A stretch of 64,000 nt of DNA from Legionella nagasakiensis (GCF_900639915.1 NZ_CAAAID010000001.1:1-64000); one strand, 5' to 3'; positions 1 through 9,674 are shown, numbered from the stretch's first letter. A program made the numbers and translations. The notes: generated by a model not told the origin, from the letters alone.

Positions 1-2
1 CT

Positions 3-194
3 TTTAAAGCCTTAGCTTCACTGGGTAAGACACTGGGAGCTTGGAAAGATGAAGTCGCCAGAATGTGGCGGTTTAGTAAATCAAATGGAATCACAGAAGG
101 GTTTCATCGCAAAATGAAACTCATTCAGCGAAGAGCTTATGGGTTTAGAAATTTTGAAAATTATAGAGTGCGTGTTAAGGTGCTCTGCGGGTGA
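3..194 (+). pseudogene. ISL3-family transposase, C-terminal end (cut by window edge)
   Basis: An open frame enters from the left edge and stops with TGA at 192-194. The last 63 residues include SNGITEGFHRKMKLIQRRAYG followed by FRNFENYRVRV, which is the typical C-terminus of DDE transposases of the ISL3 family (transposase_20/IS204-like). The essential DDE core would lie left of the window, so I cannot tell whether the copy is intact. An IS-end-like motif follows 8 bases downstream, as expected for the right end of such an element. It is marked as a pseudogene only because no complete gene is visible here. Confidence 0.7.
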
Positions 195-202
195 TTAATA
201 GC

Positions 203-226
203 TGCCCCCTTAAATGGGAAAGAGCC
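203..226. repeat. Putative right inverted repeat of the ISL3-type element
   Basis: The stretch TGCCCCCTTAAATGGGAAAG followed by AGCC lies just after the transposase stop. ISL3-family elements carry terminal repeats of about 20-25 bp close to the transposase stop, so this is the likely right end. The left end is outside the window, so the repeat cannot be confirmed by pairing. Confidence 0.5.
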
Positions 227-268
227 CAAAATATAGGTTAAGGGTTAAGGTTTTGTGTTCTTGATTAG

Positions 269-292
269 TGCCCCCGGATTTGGGGATGAGCC
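269..292. repeat. Second, diverged IS-end-like motif
   Basis: TGCCCCCGGATTTGGGGATG followed by AGCC matches the 203-226 motif at about 18 of 24 positions, in the same orientation, and is also preceded by a TGATTA-type sequence. It may be the end of an older related insertion or a duplicated IS end. No transposase sequence lies between the two copies. Confidence 0.35.
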
Positions 293-311
293 ATATAGTT
301 TCATAAAATCC

Positions 312-330
312 GTCTACATTGTGTCTACAT
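312..330. repeat. Direct repeat GTCTACAT x2, possible integrase arm sites
   Basis: GTCTACAT occurs at 312-319 and again at 323-330. It lies about 50 bp from the 3' end of the tRNA gene, between it and the transposase remnant. Tandem GTCTACA-type repeats are common next to tRNA-targeted tyrosine-integrase elements. Here they may be arm-type binding sites of an integrative element that extends left of the window. No integrase gene is visible. Confidence 0.35.
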
Positions 331-376
331 GAGATTTTCTATTTTTTTGAAAACTACCGTAACTACTTGATTTTAT

Positions 377-453
<77 letters not shown>

Positions 454-476
454 GTGAAGGAGGTATTGTAATCGCT

Positions 477-482
477 ATTATA
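477..482 (-). promoter_or_regulatory. Candidate -10 box of the tRNA promoter
   Basis: The minus strand carries a perfect TATAAT 24 bp upstream of the tRNA 5' end, which would give a start near 469 and a short leader. No good -35 box is seen at the proper spacing. Confidence 0.4.
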
Positions 483-513
483 ATAGAACTCCATATTTTT
501 GTTACTTTTTTGC

Positions 514-550
514 GTGAATAGGATGCTCTTAGTCAGAGCAGTCTATTCAC
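514..550. terminator. Hairpin after rpoD, terminator-like
   Basis: GTGAATAG (514-521) pairs with CTATTCAC (543-550), and a nested stem pairs TGCTCT (524-529) with AGAGCA (535-540). It lies 19 bp past the rpoD stop, so it could end the operon transcript. No U-tract follows on the minus strand, so intrinsic termination is uncertain. Confidence 0.45.
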
Positions 551-569
551 TTATGGATTGGATTATTTA

Positions 570-2453
570 TCAGGATTCATCACCTTCAAGGAAGCTGCGT
601 AATTTTTCTGAACGTGAAGGATGGCGTAGTTTACGCAGTGCCTTGGCTTCAATTTGACGAATTCGCTCACGGGTAACGTCAAATTGTTTGCCAACCTCTT
701 CCAGAGTGTGATCGGTATTCATTTCAATACCGAAGCGCATGCGTAATACTTTGGCTTCACGAGGTGTGAGTGTTTCCAGGATCTCAAGCGTGGCTTCACG
801 CAGACCTTCTGAAGTCGCGCAGTCAATCGGGGATTCAATGTTATTGTCTTCAATGAAATCACCAAGATGAGAATCTTCATCATCGCCAACTGGGGTTTCC
901 ATCGAAATGGGCTCTTTGGCAATTTTTAGCACCTTGCGGATTTTATCTTCATTGAGATCCATTTTTTCTGCCAACTCTTCAGGGGTGGCTTCACGGCCTG
1001 TTTCCTGCAGAATTTGCCGGGAAATGCGATTTAATTTATTGATTGTCTCTATCATATGCACCGGAATACGAATGGTGCGTGCTTGATCCGCAATTGAGCG
1101 GGTAATCGCCTGACGAATCCACCAGGTTGCATAAGTCGAGAATTTATAGCCTCGTCGGTATTCAAACTTGTCTACCGCTTTCATCAAGCCGATATTTCCC
1201 TCTTGAATTAAGTCAAGGAATTGCAGGCCACGGTTGGTGTATTTTTTGGCGATGGAAATAACCAAACGTAAATTTGCTTCAACCATTTCTTTTTTGGCGC
1301 GTCGTGCCTTGGCTTCACCTATAGACATTTTACGATTAATGTCTTTGATTTCACTGATGGTTAAGCCAAACTCTTTTTCAAAATCGGCCAATCTTAATTG
1401 TATTTTCTTGATTTCTTCGGAATATTCTTCAAGGCGTTGCAAATCAAGCTTTTTCTCGTGTTTGGTCGTTAATCGTTCTAACCATTGAACGTCGGTTTCT
1501 TGTCCTGGAAATGTGTCAATAAATAATTTTCTTGGAATACGAGCTTTTTCAATGCAAATGCGCATGACATTGCGCTCAAATTCGCGGATGTTATTACGAA
1601 GTACACGAAAATGCCGGGTTAACTTGTCAACTTCGCGTGAAGTTAATTTTAGTTTTAAAAATGAGTCCGACATAACCTCTAATAATTCAATGGTTTGTTT
1701 TGAAGTGCGACCATGTTTTTTCAATGATGTCATCGCATTTTCAAAATTATGCTGTAATTCATCAAAATAAATCTTGGCCTGCTCAAGACTTGGTCCTTCA
1801 TCGTCATCCGAAATATTGCCATCATCACCGTCATCGCTCTCATCTTCTATCAGGCTGGTATCAGGCTCAGCGTCTTCTTGTTGATTTTCATCCAGCATGG
1901 AACCAATATTAGAAGGTGGTGCTTCTTCATCTGCATCAGAAAAACCACTAATAATTTCACTTAAGCGGACTTCTTCTGCAAGAACCCGTTGATAGTCTTC
2001 CAACACCAACTCAACGGTTTCAGGGTAGTGGGCTAGCGATTTTAAGACTTGATAAATGCCTTCTTCTATTCGCTTGGCGATGCGAATTTCTCCTTCGCGT
2101 GTCAATAATTCGACTGTTCCCATTTCACGCATATACATGCGGACCGGATCTGTAGTACGGCCAGTTTCTTTGTCTACCGAGGCGAGGACTGCCGCCGCTT
2201 CCTCAACATCTTCTGGCGCTTCTTCCGTCGTTCCTAGGAGTGCTAGTTCATCTTCGCTGGGAGGTTGCTCGAATACCTTAATGTTCATACCTTCGAGCAT
2301 GCTGATGATGACATCGAAATGTTCAGTATCGACGATGTTAGGTAATAAATCGTTAATTTGAGCATAGGTTAGGTAATTTTGATCCTTTCCCAAGCTGATG
2401 ACTTTTGTAATCTGTGAGCGTTGTTGTTCTTGATCATTCATAATATTGGACAT
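570..2453 (-). CDS. rpoD: RNA polymerase primary sigma factor RpoD (sigma-70)
   Basis: Housekeeping sigma factor that directs RNA polymerase to -10/-35 promoters. The 627 residues show the full group 1 layout. Region 1.1 is at about 1-95 and region 1.2 ([21 protein letters not shown]) at about 102-122. An acidic non-conserved insert ([17 protein letters not shown]) is near 204-220. Region 2 ([20 protein letters not shown], then [10 protein letters not shown]) is at about 390-465, followed by region 3, and region 4.2 ([18 protein letters not shown]) is at about 593-610. Length is close to the 613 of E. coli. It is the last gene of rpsU-yqeY-dnaG-rpoD, 64 bp after dnaG, the classical macromolecular synthesis operon. 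Confidence 0.98.
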   Translation of the reverse strand: MSNIMNDQEQQRSQITKVISLGKDQNYLTYAQINDLLPNIVDTEHFDVIISMLEGMNIKVFEQPPSEDELALLGTTEEAPEDVEEAAAVLASVDKETGRTTDPVRMYMREMGTVELLTREGEIRIAKRIEEGIYQVLKSLAHYPETVELVLEDYQRVLAEEVRLSEIISGFSDADEEAPPSNIGSMLDENQQEDAEPDTSLIEDESDDGDDGNISDDDEGPSLEQAKIYFDELQHNFENAMTSLKKHGRTSKQTIELLEVMSDSFLKLKLTSREVDKLTRHFRVLRNNIREFERNVMRICIEKARIPRKLFIDTFPGQETDVQWLERLTTKHEKKLDLQRLEEYSEEIKKIQLRLADFEKEFGLTISEIKDINRKMSIGEAKARRAKKEMVEANLRLVISIAKKYTNRGLQFLDLIQEGNIGLMKAVDKFEYRRGYKFSTYATWWIRQAITRSIADQARTIRIPVHMIETINKLNRISRQILQETGREATPEELAEKMDLNEDKIRKVLKIAKEPISMETPVGDDEDSHLGDFIEDNNIESPIDCATSEGLREATLEILETLTPREAKVLRMRFGIEMNTDHTLEEVGKQFDVTRERIRQIEAKALRKLRHPSRSEKLRSFLEGDES

Positions 2454-2517
2454 ATTTTACAGAATTAAAAGCTAAAAAATTGGTTTAATTATAAACTGCC
2501 TTGGATAAACATACCAG

Positions 2518-4266
2518 TTATTCCAAATTTATGTTTTCATTATGCATATCTTTGTGTCGTTGTTTTAACATTTCTTGTAATTGTAGACGATCAGTTTCAG
2601 TTAAGCTCTGATTGCGGGCTTTTTCCAGTAATTTCTGGATTTTTTTTTCCTGATTTTGTTTTGCTAAAAAGAGCACAATATCCATAAATTCTTTTGCTTG
2701 AGCTTTTTCAGGAACTAGATGATCCCAAGCCGCTAATTTATTTAGAGCATCAAATACGGGTGTTTCACGCCACGATTCCACTAATGCCGCAGTGCTTATG
2801 CCTGGATTTTGAGCGACTCGATGAATCATTGCTTGTAACATTTCTTGCTTTGGTCCATCAAGAATAATCGAATGCAGCTGGTCAGCACAATTGTGGTATA
2901 TCTCCGGGTGCTGTACAAGTAGGGCAATGGCAACACGTATTGGCGAGCGGGTAATATTGACCTTGGCATGGGGTATTGCCTCATTTTTTTTATTTTCAAT
3001 TAATTGATGGATGCGATGAGGTTCGATACGAGTAAGCCGAGCCAATTCATCGATCATTAATTGTTGGTAGGGGCCTTCTCCCATTTTAAGTAAGTAAGAT
3101 TTGGCTGCGTTTACAAGTTGACTTTTACCGGCAAGTGTTGTGGTATCCAGAGATTTTGTAATGGTCGAGAAGAAAAATTGGTTGAAAGGAATCGCCTTAT
3201 CCATTTGTTTAAGGAAGCCTATTTTTCCTTCTTGACGCACTAGACTGTCTGGATCATGCCCTTCGGGTAAAAAGATAAAGCAAGTTTCAAGTCCAGCATT
3301 AAGATAAGGTAGGCTGCTTTCTACGGCGCGCCAAGCTGCTCGGCGGCCAGCATCATCTCCATCAAAACAAAAAATAATGCGCTTAGTATGTTTGCTTAAT
3401 AGGTGGATATGATAAGCGCTTGTTGCTGTGCCAAGGGTTGCGACGGCATTGGAAATTCCATGCTGGGACAAGGCAATAACATCCATATACCCTTCAACAA
3501 TAAGAATACTGTCCAGATTGGATTGATGACGAATCACTTGATATAAGCCATATAATTCACGATTTTTCTGAAAAAGAATGGTTTCAGGAGAGTTGAGATA
3601 TTTGGGTTTTTGTTCAGGATCAATGGCTCGTCCTCCAAAACCAATGATGCGGCCATGAGGGTCATGAATAGGAAATGTGATGCGATGTCGATAGCGATCA
3701 TAGGTCGAACCGTCTTCTTTTAAGATAAGCATTCCTGTCGTTATCAAATCTTTTTTATTGTATTTGAATTGTTTTTCAAGCGTATGCCATCCAGAGGGTG
3801 CATAGCCCAGTTGATATAAATGCGCTACTTCGCCACTAACTTTTCTATGCTTTAAGTACTCGATAGCAGGATGTCCAATGCTTTTTAGTGTTTGCTGATA
3901 ATAATTGGCAACGTGATGCAGTAATTGATGAAGATTAGGCGACTGTTTTTTTGAGGTGTTATCTCCTTCACGGGGTACTTGCATGCCAAGGCGTGTGGCT
4001 AATGTCTCTACCGCCTCAACAAATCCTAATTGAAGGTAATTCATAACAAAGCTGATGGCATTGCCACTGGCACCACAGCCAAAGCAATGGTAAAACTGTT
4101 TTTTAGATATCACATTAAAGGATGGTGTTTTTTCATTATGAAAAGGACAGCAGGCGATATGGCTATTTCCCCGCTTTTTGAGAGAGACATAACCATCAAT
4201 TAATTCGACAATATCTGTGCGATTAAGCAATTCATCAATAAATGGACGGGGGATTAAGCCACTCAT
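2518..4266 (-). CDS. dnaG: DNA primase DnaG
   Basis: Makes RNA primers for chromosome replication together with the replicative helicase. The 582-residue protein has the N-terminal CHC2 zinc finger (C40-x2-H43 and C61-x2-C64, in CCPFHNEKTPSF and YHCFGCGASGN). A catalytic core contains RYRHRITFPIHDPHGRIIGF, and the TOPRIM fold has the Glu motif LIVEGYMDVIAL (about 255-266) and the metal-binding FCFDGDDAGRRA (about 299-310). A helical C-terminal helicase-binding region follows. Length matches the family (about 580). It sits between yqeY and rpoD with a 117-bp gap to yqeY, in which I see no clear terminator. Confidence 0.97.
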   Translation of the reverse strand: MSGLIPRPFIDELLNRTDIVELIDGYVSLKKRGNSHIACCPFHNEKTPSFNVISKKQFYHCFGCGASGNAISFVMNYLQLGFVEAVETLATRLGMQVPREGDNTSKKQSPNLHQLLHHVANYYQQTLKSIGHPAIEYLKHRKVSGEVAHLYQLGYAPSGWHTLEKQFKYNKKDLITTGMLILKEDGSTYDRYRHRITFPIHDPHGRIIGFGGRAIDPEQKPKYLNSPETILFQKNRELYGLYQVIRHQSNLDSILIVEGYMDVIALSQHGISNAVATLGTATSAYHIHLLSKHTKRIIFCFDGDDAGRRAAWRAVESSLPYLNAGLETCFIFLPEGHDPDSLVRQEGKIGFLKQMDKAIPFNQFFFSTITKSLDTTTLAGKSQLVNAAKSYLLKMGEGPYQQLMIDELARLTRIEPHRIHQLIENKKNEAIPHAKVNITRSPIRVAIALLVQHPEIYHNCADQLHSIILDGPKQEMLQAMIHRVAQNPGISTAALVESWRETPVFDALNKLAAWDHLVPEKAQAKEFMDIVLFLAKQNQEKKIQKLLEKARNQSLTETDRLQLQEMLKQRHKDMHNENINLE

Positions 4267-4383
4267 AACAAGACTTTCTCCTGCAAAGAAAAGAAAATCA
4301 ATAGCAGTCAGGAAAAACTAATGGAAACAGCATCAAACATCAGCGCAATGGCTTAATTAAAAAAGCTGAATGAGTAGTTTTAG

Positions 4384-4827
4384 CTAACTTAGTTTGGCTT
4401 TGATCGTTGCGCTCACTTGACCCATATCTGCACGACCTTGTAATTTAGGTTTTAATTGAGCCATAACCTTACCCATATCACTCATTTTTTGAGCGTCAAC
4501 CGCTTTTAAAGCATCGTCAATGAGCTGATTGATCTCAGTCATGGTGAGTGGTTCAGGTAAGTAGCGTTCCACAATTTCAAGTTCAAATTGTTCCTGCTGT
4601 ACTAAATCATCACGGCCTGCTGATGCAAACTGACTGATTGATTCCTTTCGTTGTTTTGCCAATTTATCCAGAATAACGAGCATTCTGGCATCATCAATCT
4701 GGATTCGTTCATCCACTTCTATTTGCTTTATGGCAGCCGTGATCAGACGCAAGGCTTCAAGCTGCCTTTTGTCCTTGGCACGCATAGCGTCCTTGAGATC
4801 ATGATTGATTTGGTCTTTAATAGGCAT
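4384..4827 (-). CDS. yqeY: GatB/YqeY domain protein
   Basis: A 147-residue YqeY-family protein with a helical N-terminal half (KDAMRAKDKRQLEALRLITA) and a C-terminal GatB/Yqey tail domain (MSDMGKVMAQLKPKLQGRAD). The family resembles the tRNA-binding tail of amidotransferase GatB, but its exact role is not established. It starts only 2 bp after the rpsU stop, so the two are probably translationally coupled. The rpsU-yqeY-dnaG-rpoD order is common in gammaproteobacteria outside the enterics. Confidence 0.92.
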   Translation of the reverse strand: MPIKDQINHDLKDAMRAKDKRQLEALRLITAAIKQIEVDERIQIDDARMLVILDKLAKQRKESISQFASAGRDDLVQQEQFELEIVERYLPEPLTMTEINQLIDDALKAVDAQKMSDMGKVMAQLKPKLQGRADMGQVSATIKAKLS

Positions 4828-4829
4828 GT

Positions 4830-5057
4830 TTACTTGCGTTTACGCTTACTGCTTAACTTAGACGAAACTTCCCGCGACATTTTCTTCAAATGGCGTTTTA
4901 CAGCAGCGGCTTGCTTGCGTTTACGTTCAGCCGTTGGTTTTTCATAAAATTCTCGTCGACGCAATTCAGTTAAAATTCCTGCTTTTTCACAAGCACGCTT
5001 AAAGCGACGTAATGCGTATTCTGGATTTTCGCCTTCTTTCACGCGAACGGTAGGCAT
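4830..5057 (-). CDS. rpsU: 30S ribosomal protein S21
   Basis: Small, very basic protein (75 residues) with the S21 signature [18 protein letters not shown], then [16 protein letters not shown] and a lysine/arginine-rich tail. S21 sits on the 30S platform and helps base-pairing of the anti-Shine-Dalgarno region with mRNA. It is the first gene of the macromolecular synthesis operon and is divergent from tsaD, as in many gammaproteobacteria. A good sigma-70 promoter lies just upstream. Confidence 0.97.
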   Translation of the reverse strand: MPTVRVKEGENPEYALRRFKRACEKAGILTELRRREFYEKPTAERKRKQAAAVKRHLKKMSREVSSKLSSKRKRK

Positions 5058-5094
5058 TCAATGGTCCCCAATTTATTTATACAATAGGCTGGCA

Positions 5095-5123
5095 ATTCTA
5101 GTTGTATGAAGCGCTGTCGTCAA
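5095..5123 (-). promoter_or_regulatory. Sigma-70 promoter of the rpsU-yqeY-dnaG-rpoD operon
   Basis: On the minus strand TTGACG (5118-5123) is followed by a 17-bp spacer and TAGAAT (5095-5100). This is a near-consensus promoter that would start transcription around 5088, about 30 nt before the rpsU ATG. Based on sequence only. Confidence 0.6.
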
Positions 5124-5241
5124 GTTTATTTGTTAATCAATAGCATCAATAGTGCAATCTATTTAAGATAGTTCTTAAATAAATCAGTAGCTAGTATAAT
5201 GCCTGTGGTTTTTTATTGCTTTTATAAAATATAGGTGATGC

Positions 5242-6264
5242 ATGCGGGTATTGGGGATTGAATCGTCTTGTGATGAAACTGGTGTGGCAATTTATGATTC
5301 AAAGCAAGGTTTATTGGCTCATACTCTGTATTCACAAATAAATATACATCGTGGTTTTGGGGGGGTCGTGCCAGAATTGGCATCGCGTGATCATGTAAAG
5401 CATCTGGTAGCTTTGGTTGATGGCGCATTATATCAGGCTAAATTAAATAAAACTCAACTGGATGCAGTGGCTTATACCGCTGGTCCTGGTTTAATTGGTG
5501 CCTTGCTTACTGGTGCTTGTTTTGCAAAAAGTTTTGCATTTGCTCTACAGATTCCTGCATTAGCAATTCATCATCTAGAAGCTCATTTGCTGGCCGCTAA
5601 AATGGATACGCCTGAGCTGCATTTTCCCTTTATCGTCCTTTTGGTCTCAGGAGGGCATACGCAGCTACTCGAGGCTCGTAGGTTAGGGGAATATCGGATA
5701 TTGGGCGATACGCTCGATGATGCAGTGGGTGAGGCGTTTGATAAAACAGCAAAATTAATGGGAATTCCTTATCCTGGAGGAGCAGAACTTGCGGCACTTG
5801 CTGATCAGAGTAAGGATGACCAGGCATCAGTATTTTCTTCATTTCCACGCCCTATGACAGACCGACCTGGTTTGGATTTTAGTTTTAGCGGTCTTAAAAC
5901 GCATGCATTAATAACTTGGAATAAAAGTCAAAAAGACAATAAGGCGCGTGCAGGTATTGCAAAGGCGTTTCAAGAGGCTGTTGTAGAAACGTTAGTCATA
6001 AAATGTCGCAGAGTACTTGAGCAGACTGCCTACCATCAGCTTGTTGTTGCCGGAGGCGTTGGCGCTAATCGCCATTTACGTGCTTCTCTTGAGCAATTAA
6101 TGATGGATATGAATGGCAAAGTTTATTTTCCCCGTATGGAATATTGTACCGACAACGGGGCTATGGTGGCTTATGCTGGATGTCAACATTTATTGAATGG
6201 AAAACAGGATAATGGTTTGGACATTACGGTTCGGGCTCGTTGGCCATTAGCGGAAACGTCCTAA
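5242..6264 (+). CDS. tsaD: tRNA N6-adenosine threonylcarbamoyltransferase TsaD
   Basis: Transfers the threonylcarbamoyl group to A37 of ANN-decoding tRNAs (t6A), working with TsaB, TsaC and TsaE. The 340-residue protein has the ASKHA/Kae1 fold. It begins [19 protein letters not shown], has the metal-binding HHLEAHL motif near residue 113, and the nucleotide-binding segments [26 protein letters not shown] and [12 protein letters not shown]. Length is typical (about 337). It is divergent from rpsU, the usual neighbourhood, and its stop lies 1 bp from the end of convergent plsY. Confidence 0.97.
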   Translation: MRVLGIESSCDETGVAIYDSKQGLLAHTLYSQINIHRGFGGVVPELASRDHVKHLVALVDGALYQAKLNKTQLDAVAYTAGPGLIGALLTGACFAKSFAFALQIPALAIHHLEAHLLAAKMDTPELHFPFIVLLVSGGHTQLLEARRLGEYRILGDTLDDAVGEAFDKTAKLMGIPYPGGAELAALADQSKDDQASVFSSFPRPMTDRPGLDFSFSGLKTHALITWNKSQKDNKARAGIAKAFQEAVVETLVIKCRRVLEQTAYHQLVVAGGVGANRHLRASLEQLMMDMNGKVYFPRMEYCTDNGAMVAYAGCQHLLNGKQDNGLDITVRARWPLAETS

Positions 6265-6265
6265 G

Positions 6266-6982
6266 CTACTTTTTCTCGGTTTGTGTTTGTTGTTGTTCAA
6301 TGATGACTTCTGCATTTTCAATTGGTTTAGGCTCATCATTTTTTTGTGAATATTCAGCCGTATTAATTTCTTCAGTGGCGCGCCGCCGGAAAATGATTTG
6401 GGGTTCATTACCATCGATGAGCCTTGTAATATTACGGCGGTGTTTGTAGAGAATAAAAACAGCAATGAACATTAATGGAAGAAAGGCATCTGAATTGCCA
6501 ACGGCAAACAGAGAATAAAAAGGTGCAAATGAGATGGCCATAATAGACGCAAGCGATGAGTAGCGACTGAAATTGGCAATGGTAAGCCATGTGGCAATGA
6601 TCATTGTACCTAGAATAAAATGCAGTCCAAGAAATGCCCCTAATGCTGTGGCAACGCCTTTACCCCCTTTAAAATTGAAAAAAATGGGGTACATATGGCC
6701 AAGAACCGCTGCAAGACAGGTAAAGCTAACGGTAATAACACCGGCGCCCAGCAGTTTGGCAAGCAGCACTGGTAATAATCCTTTCAGCATGTCAGCAAAC
6801 AAAACAATGATCGCATATTGTTTTCCGGCTATACGCAGCACATTTGTTGCGCCAGGATTTTGTGAACCTTCTGTGCGTGGGTCGGGAAGAGCAAAGAATT
6901 TACATACGATGACAGCGGAACATACAGAACCGACAAGATAACCAACAAGGGTAGTAAAAAGAAATAACAGCACTGTAACCAT
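6266..6982 (-). CDS. plsY: Acyl-phosphate:glycerol-3-phosphate acyltransferase PlsY
   Basis: Integral membrane enzyme that makes lysophosphatidic acid from acyl-phosphate and glycerol-3-phosphate. The three conserved PlsY motifs are visible: GSVCSAVIVCK with PDPRTEGSQNPGATNVLR, then FKGGKGVATALGAFLG, and a late KHRRNITRLIDGNEP. Several hydrophobic helices fit the family topology. At 238 residues it is about 40 longer than usual. The extra part is a hydrophilic Gln/Glu/Lys-rich tail (from about residue 200) of no known function. Confidence 0.94.
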   Translation of the reverse strand: MVTVLLFLFTTLVGYLVGSVCSAVIVCKFFALPDPRTEGSQNPGATNVLRIAGKQYAIIVLFADMLKGLLPVLLAKLLGAGVITVSFTCLAAVLGHMYPIFFNFKGGKGVATALGAFLGLHFILGTMIIATWLTIANFSRYSSLASIMAISFAPFYSLFAVGNSDAFLPLMFIAVFILYKHRRNITRLIDGNEPQIIFRRRATEEINTAEYSQKNDEPKPIENAEVIIEQQQTQTEKK

Positions 6983-7143
6983 ATTATCTCCATGTCATTT
7001 TTCCGAAATGGGAAAAACTTGTATTTTAAATTATATCAACTGGCAGTTCTGTTGCGTTGCGAGTATTATCCTAGAAAAAAAAAAATTTGTGAAGTCATTT
7101 TAAAGTATAGCTATAATTGAATTTGTTTAAAAAATTATTCTTT

Positions 7144-8277
7144 TTAATCGGGTAAAAATAACGCTTGCAGGTCATTGGTATAACGCCGTCCAAAAGGAGT
7201 GACTTGCCAATGGGTTTCATGCAATTGAATGAAACCTTGCGAATGAGCCTCCATAAGTTTTGAGTATAATGCATCAAGACTTAATCCAGTACGTTCTTTA
7301 AAAAGTGATAAAGAGATAGATTGTTGCAAACGCGTGGTATTGAGCATAAATTCAAACATACGATCGTCAGGCGTTACTTTTTCCAAGGCAGCACAGAAAG
7401 GTTTCTTGTTGGATAAGAAATCGTTGGGTTGACGCAGCTTACGTGTTCGATAGATAGTTCCATCGTCCAGGGAAATCTTACCATGGGCTCCGGCACCAAT
7501 GCCAAAATAATCCCCATAAAGCCAATAATTAAGGTTATGTTGACAGGATTTTCCTGGCTGGCTAAACGCTGAAATTTCGTATCTTTCATAACCATTTGAT
7601 TTTAATAATTTTAATCCTTCTTCTTCTAGAGTGTACGTGATTTCTTCCGTCGGTAGTTTGGGTGGGGCATTATAAAATACCGTATTGGGCTCAATGGTTA
7701 ATTGGTACCAGGAGAGATGCTCCGGTTGATAGGAAAGAGCGGTTTGTAAATCATTGATTCCTTCTTTAAGGGTTTGATTAGGTAAACCGTGCATTAAATC
7801 GATATTAAGGTTATCAAAGCCTGCTTGACGCGCGCGTTCAATGGCAGTATGTGCTTGTTTATCATTGTGGATTCGGCCTAGCTGTTGTAAATGTCCAGCG
7901 TTAAAACTTTGTATTCCCAATGATAAACGATTTATTCCTAACTTGCGGTAATCATGAAAGCGTCGTTCATCGATTGTTCCAGGATTGGCTTCCAGAGTAA
8001 TTTCAATGTTGCTTGCAAATACAAGGAGTTTTTGCACTTCATCAAATAATTTTTCATAGGCTTTAGCTGACAATAGGCTGGGTGTGCCGCCACCGATAAA
8101 AATTGAGTTAATGGTTCGACTGGGAAAATGAGTCAAGTCATGTTTCAGATCATCGATTAATGCACTAATGTATTGGTGTTCAGGTAAGTTTTTCGGGCTT
8201 TTATGGGAATTGAAATCACAATATGGGCATTTTCTTATGCACCAAGGGATATGAATATATAGAGATGAAGGCACCAT
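7144..8277 (-). CDS. hemW: HemW, radical SAM haem chaperone-like protein
   Basis: A 377-residue radical SAM protein of the HemN/HemW group. The N-terminus carries the cluster-binding C13-x3-C17-x2-C20 (IPWCIRKCPYCDF). GGGTPSLL and ITLEANPGT follow, with the C-terminal HemN_C wing domain. True HemN has an extra cysteine and an N-terminal extension that are absent here, so HemW (haem-binding, not an oxygen-independent coproporphyrinogen oxidase) is the better name. In other bacteria hemW follows rdgB. Here it follows plsY after a 161-bp gap. Confidence 0.9.
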   Translation of the reverse strand: MVPSSLYIHIPWCIRKCPYCDFNSHKSPKNLPEHQYISALIDDLKHDLTHFPSRTINSIFIGGGTPSLLSAKAYEKLFDEVQKLLVFASNIEITLEANPGTIDERRFHDYRKLGINRLSLGIQSFNAGHLQQLGRIHNDKQAHTAIERARQAGFDNLNIDLMHGLPNQTLKEGINDLQTALSYQPEHLSWYQLTIEPNTVFYNAPPKLPTEEITYTLEEEGLKLLKSNGYERYEISAFSQPGKSCQHNLNYWLYGDYFGIGAGAHGKISLDDGTIYRTRKLRQPNDFLSNKKPFCAALEKVTPDDRMFEFMLNTTRLQQSISLSLFKERTGLSLDALYSKLMEAHSQGFIQLHETHWQVTPFGRRYTNDLQALFLPD

Positions 8278-8610
8278 AGATTTGCAAAATGGACTGGCGT
8301 GTTTAGACTAGCGATAGTATCATAAGCTGCCATTAACATCGACTCGATTACTAAGAGCTTGTTAAAAGAGCCTAACAATAACGCATTTTGCGTGAGTGTT
8401 TAAAAATATACTCTGTTGGATGAGTGTTTTAGAGCATGTTGTCATGAGAATTAGAGCAAACGAACATTAAGCGCGACTTGCAGCGCTTTATCTCATGACA
8501 GCACATTGCAGGTTAAAGGTTAGGATAGGTCCTAAGATAAGAACCTCAAAAAATGTGCAGTATCACGGCACAACGAAGAATCATAATAAGAATTTTTGAG
8601 AGGAAATAAT
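8278..8610. other. 333-bp intergenic region upstream of mdh
   Basis: No coding potential seen. It holds an inverted repeat, GTTGTCATGAGA (8438-8449) and TCTCATGACAGC (8491-8502), matching at 11 of 12 positions. A smaller stem lies between its arms (AAGCGC with GCGCTT). Just before mdh there is a short palindrome, TTAGGA-TAGG-TCCTAA (8520-8535). These may be regulatory sites for mdh or part of a small repeat. I could not assign a promoter with confidence. Confidence 0.45.
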
Positions 8611-9630
8611 ATGAATAATAGAGTGAGGGTCGCAATCACGGGTGCTGCTGGACACATTGGCTATGCTTTGTTGTTTCGAATTGCATCGGGGCAAATGTTT
8701 GGTCCCAATACAGATATTGAACTGAATCTATTGGAATTAGAACAAGCTCTGCCTGCTCTGGAAGGTGTTGCCATGGAGCTTGAAGATTGTGCTTTTCCTT
8801 TATTGAAACATGTCGTATGCACGTCTGACTTAAAAAAAGGCATGGATGGTGTGAACTGGGCATTGCTGGTTGGTTCGGTTCCACGCAAACAAGGCATGGA
8901 GCGTTCAGATTTATTACAAGTGAATGGTGGTATTTTCATTAATCAAGGGCGAGCCATCAATGATTACGCCAGTGATGATGTTCATGTATTTGTCGTTGGT
9001 AATCCTTGCAACACCAATTGTCTGATTGCCAAGCATCATGCCAAGGATGTGCCGGATGATCGGTTTTATGCAATGACCACCTTGGACGAATTGCGTGCCC
9101 GTGCCCAGCTGGCAAAAAAAGCCGGTGTTGATATTACCGCAGTAAGCCAGATGACGATTTGGGGGAATCATTCTTCAACGCAATTTCCAGATTTTTATAA
9201 TGCCAAGATTGATGGAATATCAGCCGCTAAGGTGATTGATGATGAACAGTGGTTGCAAGAAACGTTTGTCCCAACCGTTCAACAGCGAGGCGCTGCTGTT
9301 ATAAAAGCTCGTGGCGCATCTTCTGCAGCATCAGCAGCCAACGCCATTGTCGTCGGTGTGAATCATTTAGTTAAAGATACACCTGCTGGCGAATCTTTTT
9401 CAATGGTGTGTAGTTCACAAGGGCAGTATGGTGTGGATGAAGGTTTGATGTTTTCTTTTCCATGCCGTCGCGAGCACGGTGTGGTGCGTCGCGTTGGCCT
9501 TGAGCATGGAGTAGTCAGTGTGGTCGAAGGGTTGACTTTTAATGACTATAGTCAAGCTCGTTTTGATGAAACTTTAAATGAGCTGCGTAGTGAGCGCGAT
9601 GCAGTGAAATCTTTAGGGTTGCTTGATTAA
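8611..9630 (+). CDS. mdh: Malate dehydrogenase (NAD)
   Basis: TCA-cycle enzyme interconverting malate and oxaloacetate. The NAD-binding loop [17 protein letters not shown] is at the N-terminus. Substrate motifs are [26 protein letters not shown] and the catalytic region [14 protein letters not shown]. This pattern is the MDH subgroup resembling eukaryotic cytosolic MDH, not the E. coli type. The frame is open from a TTG at 8596, but ATG 8611 is chosen because a strong GAGAGGA site lies just before it, giving 339 residues. A strong hairpin follows the stop. Confidence 0.95.
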   Translation: MNNRVRVAITGAAGHIGYALLFRIASGQMFGPNTDIELNLLELEQALPALEGVAMELEDCAFPLLKHVVCTSDLKKGMDGVNWALLVGSVPRKQGMERSDLLQVNGGIFINQGRAINDYASDDVHVFVVGNPCNTNCLIAKHHAKDVPDDRFYAMTTLDELRARAQLAKKAGVDITAVSQMTIWGNHSSTQFPDFYNAKIDGISAAKVIDDEQWLQETFVPTVQQRGAAVIKARGASSAASAANAIVVGVNHLVKDTPAGESFSMVCSSQGQYGVDEGLMFSFPCRREHGVVRRVGLEHGVVSVVEGLTFNDYSQARFDETLNELRSERDAVKSLGLLD

Positions 9631-9639
9631 TTAAGCGTA

Positions 9640-9674
9640 TTTCCCCCCATATTGCAAAGCAATATGGGGGGAAA
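9640..9674. terminator. Strong hairpin between convergent mdh and prmA
   Basis: A 16-bp perfect stem (TTTCCCCCCATATTGC paired with its complement) with loop AAA, placed 10 bp after mdh and 28 bp before the prmA stop. It likely ends transcription from both sides. The U-tract is short on both strands. Confidence 0.75.

Noticed and set aside
4267-4383. Possible terminator between yqeY and dnaG
   Set aside because: Only a weak AAAGCT/AGTTTT pairing was seen, with no stable stem, so read-through to dnaG is more likely.
6573-6941. 122-residue open frame on the plus strand within plsY
   Set aside because: Antisense to conserved PlsY motifs, with proline/alanine-rich composition of a mirror frame.
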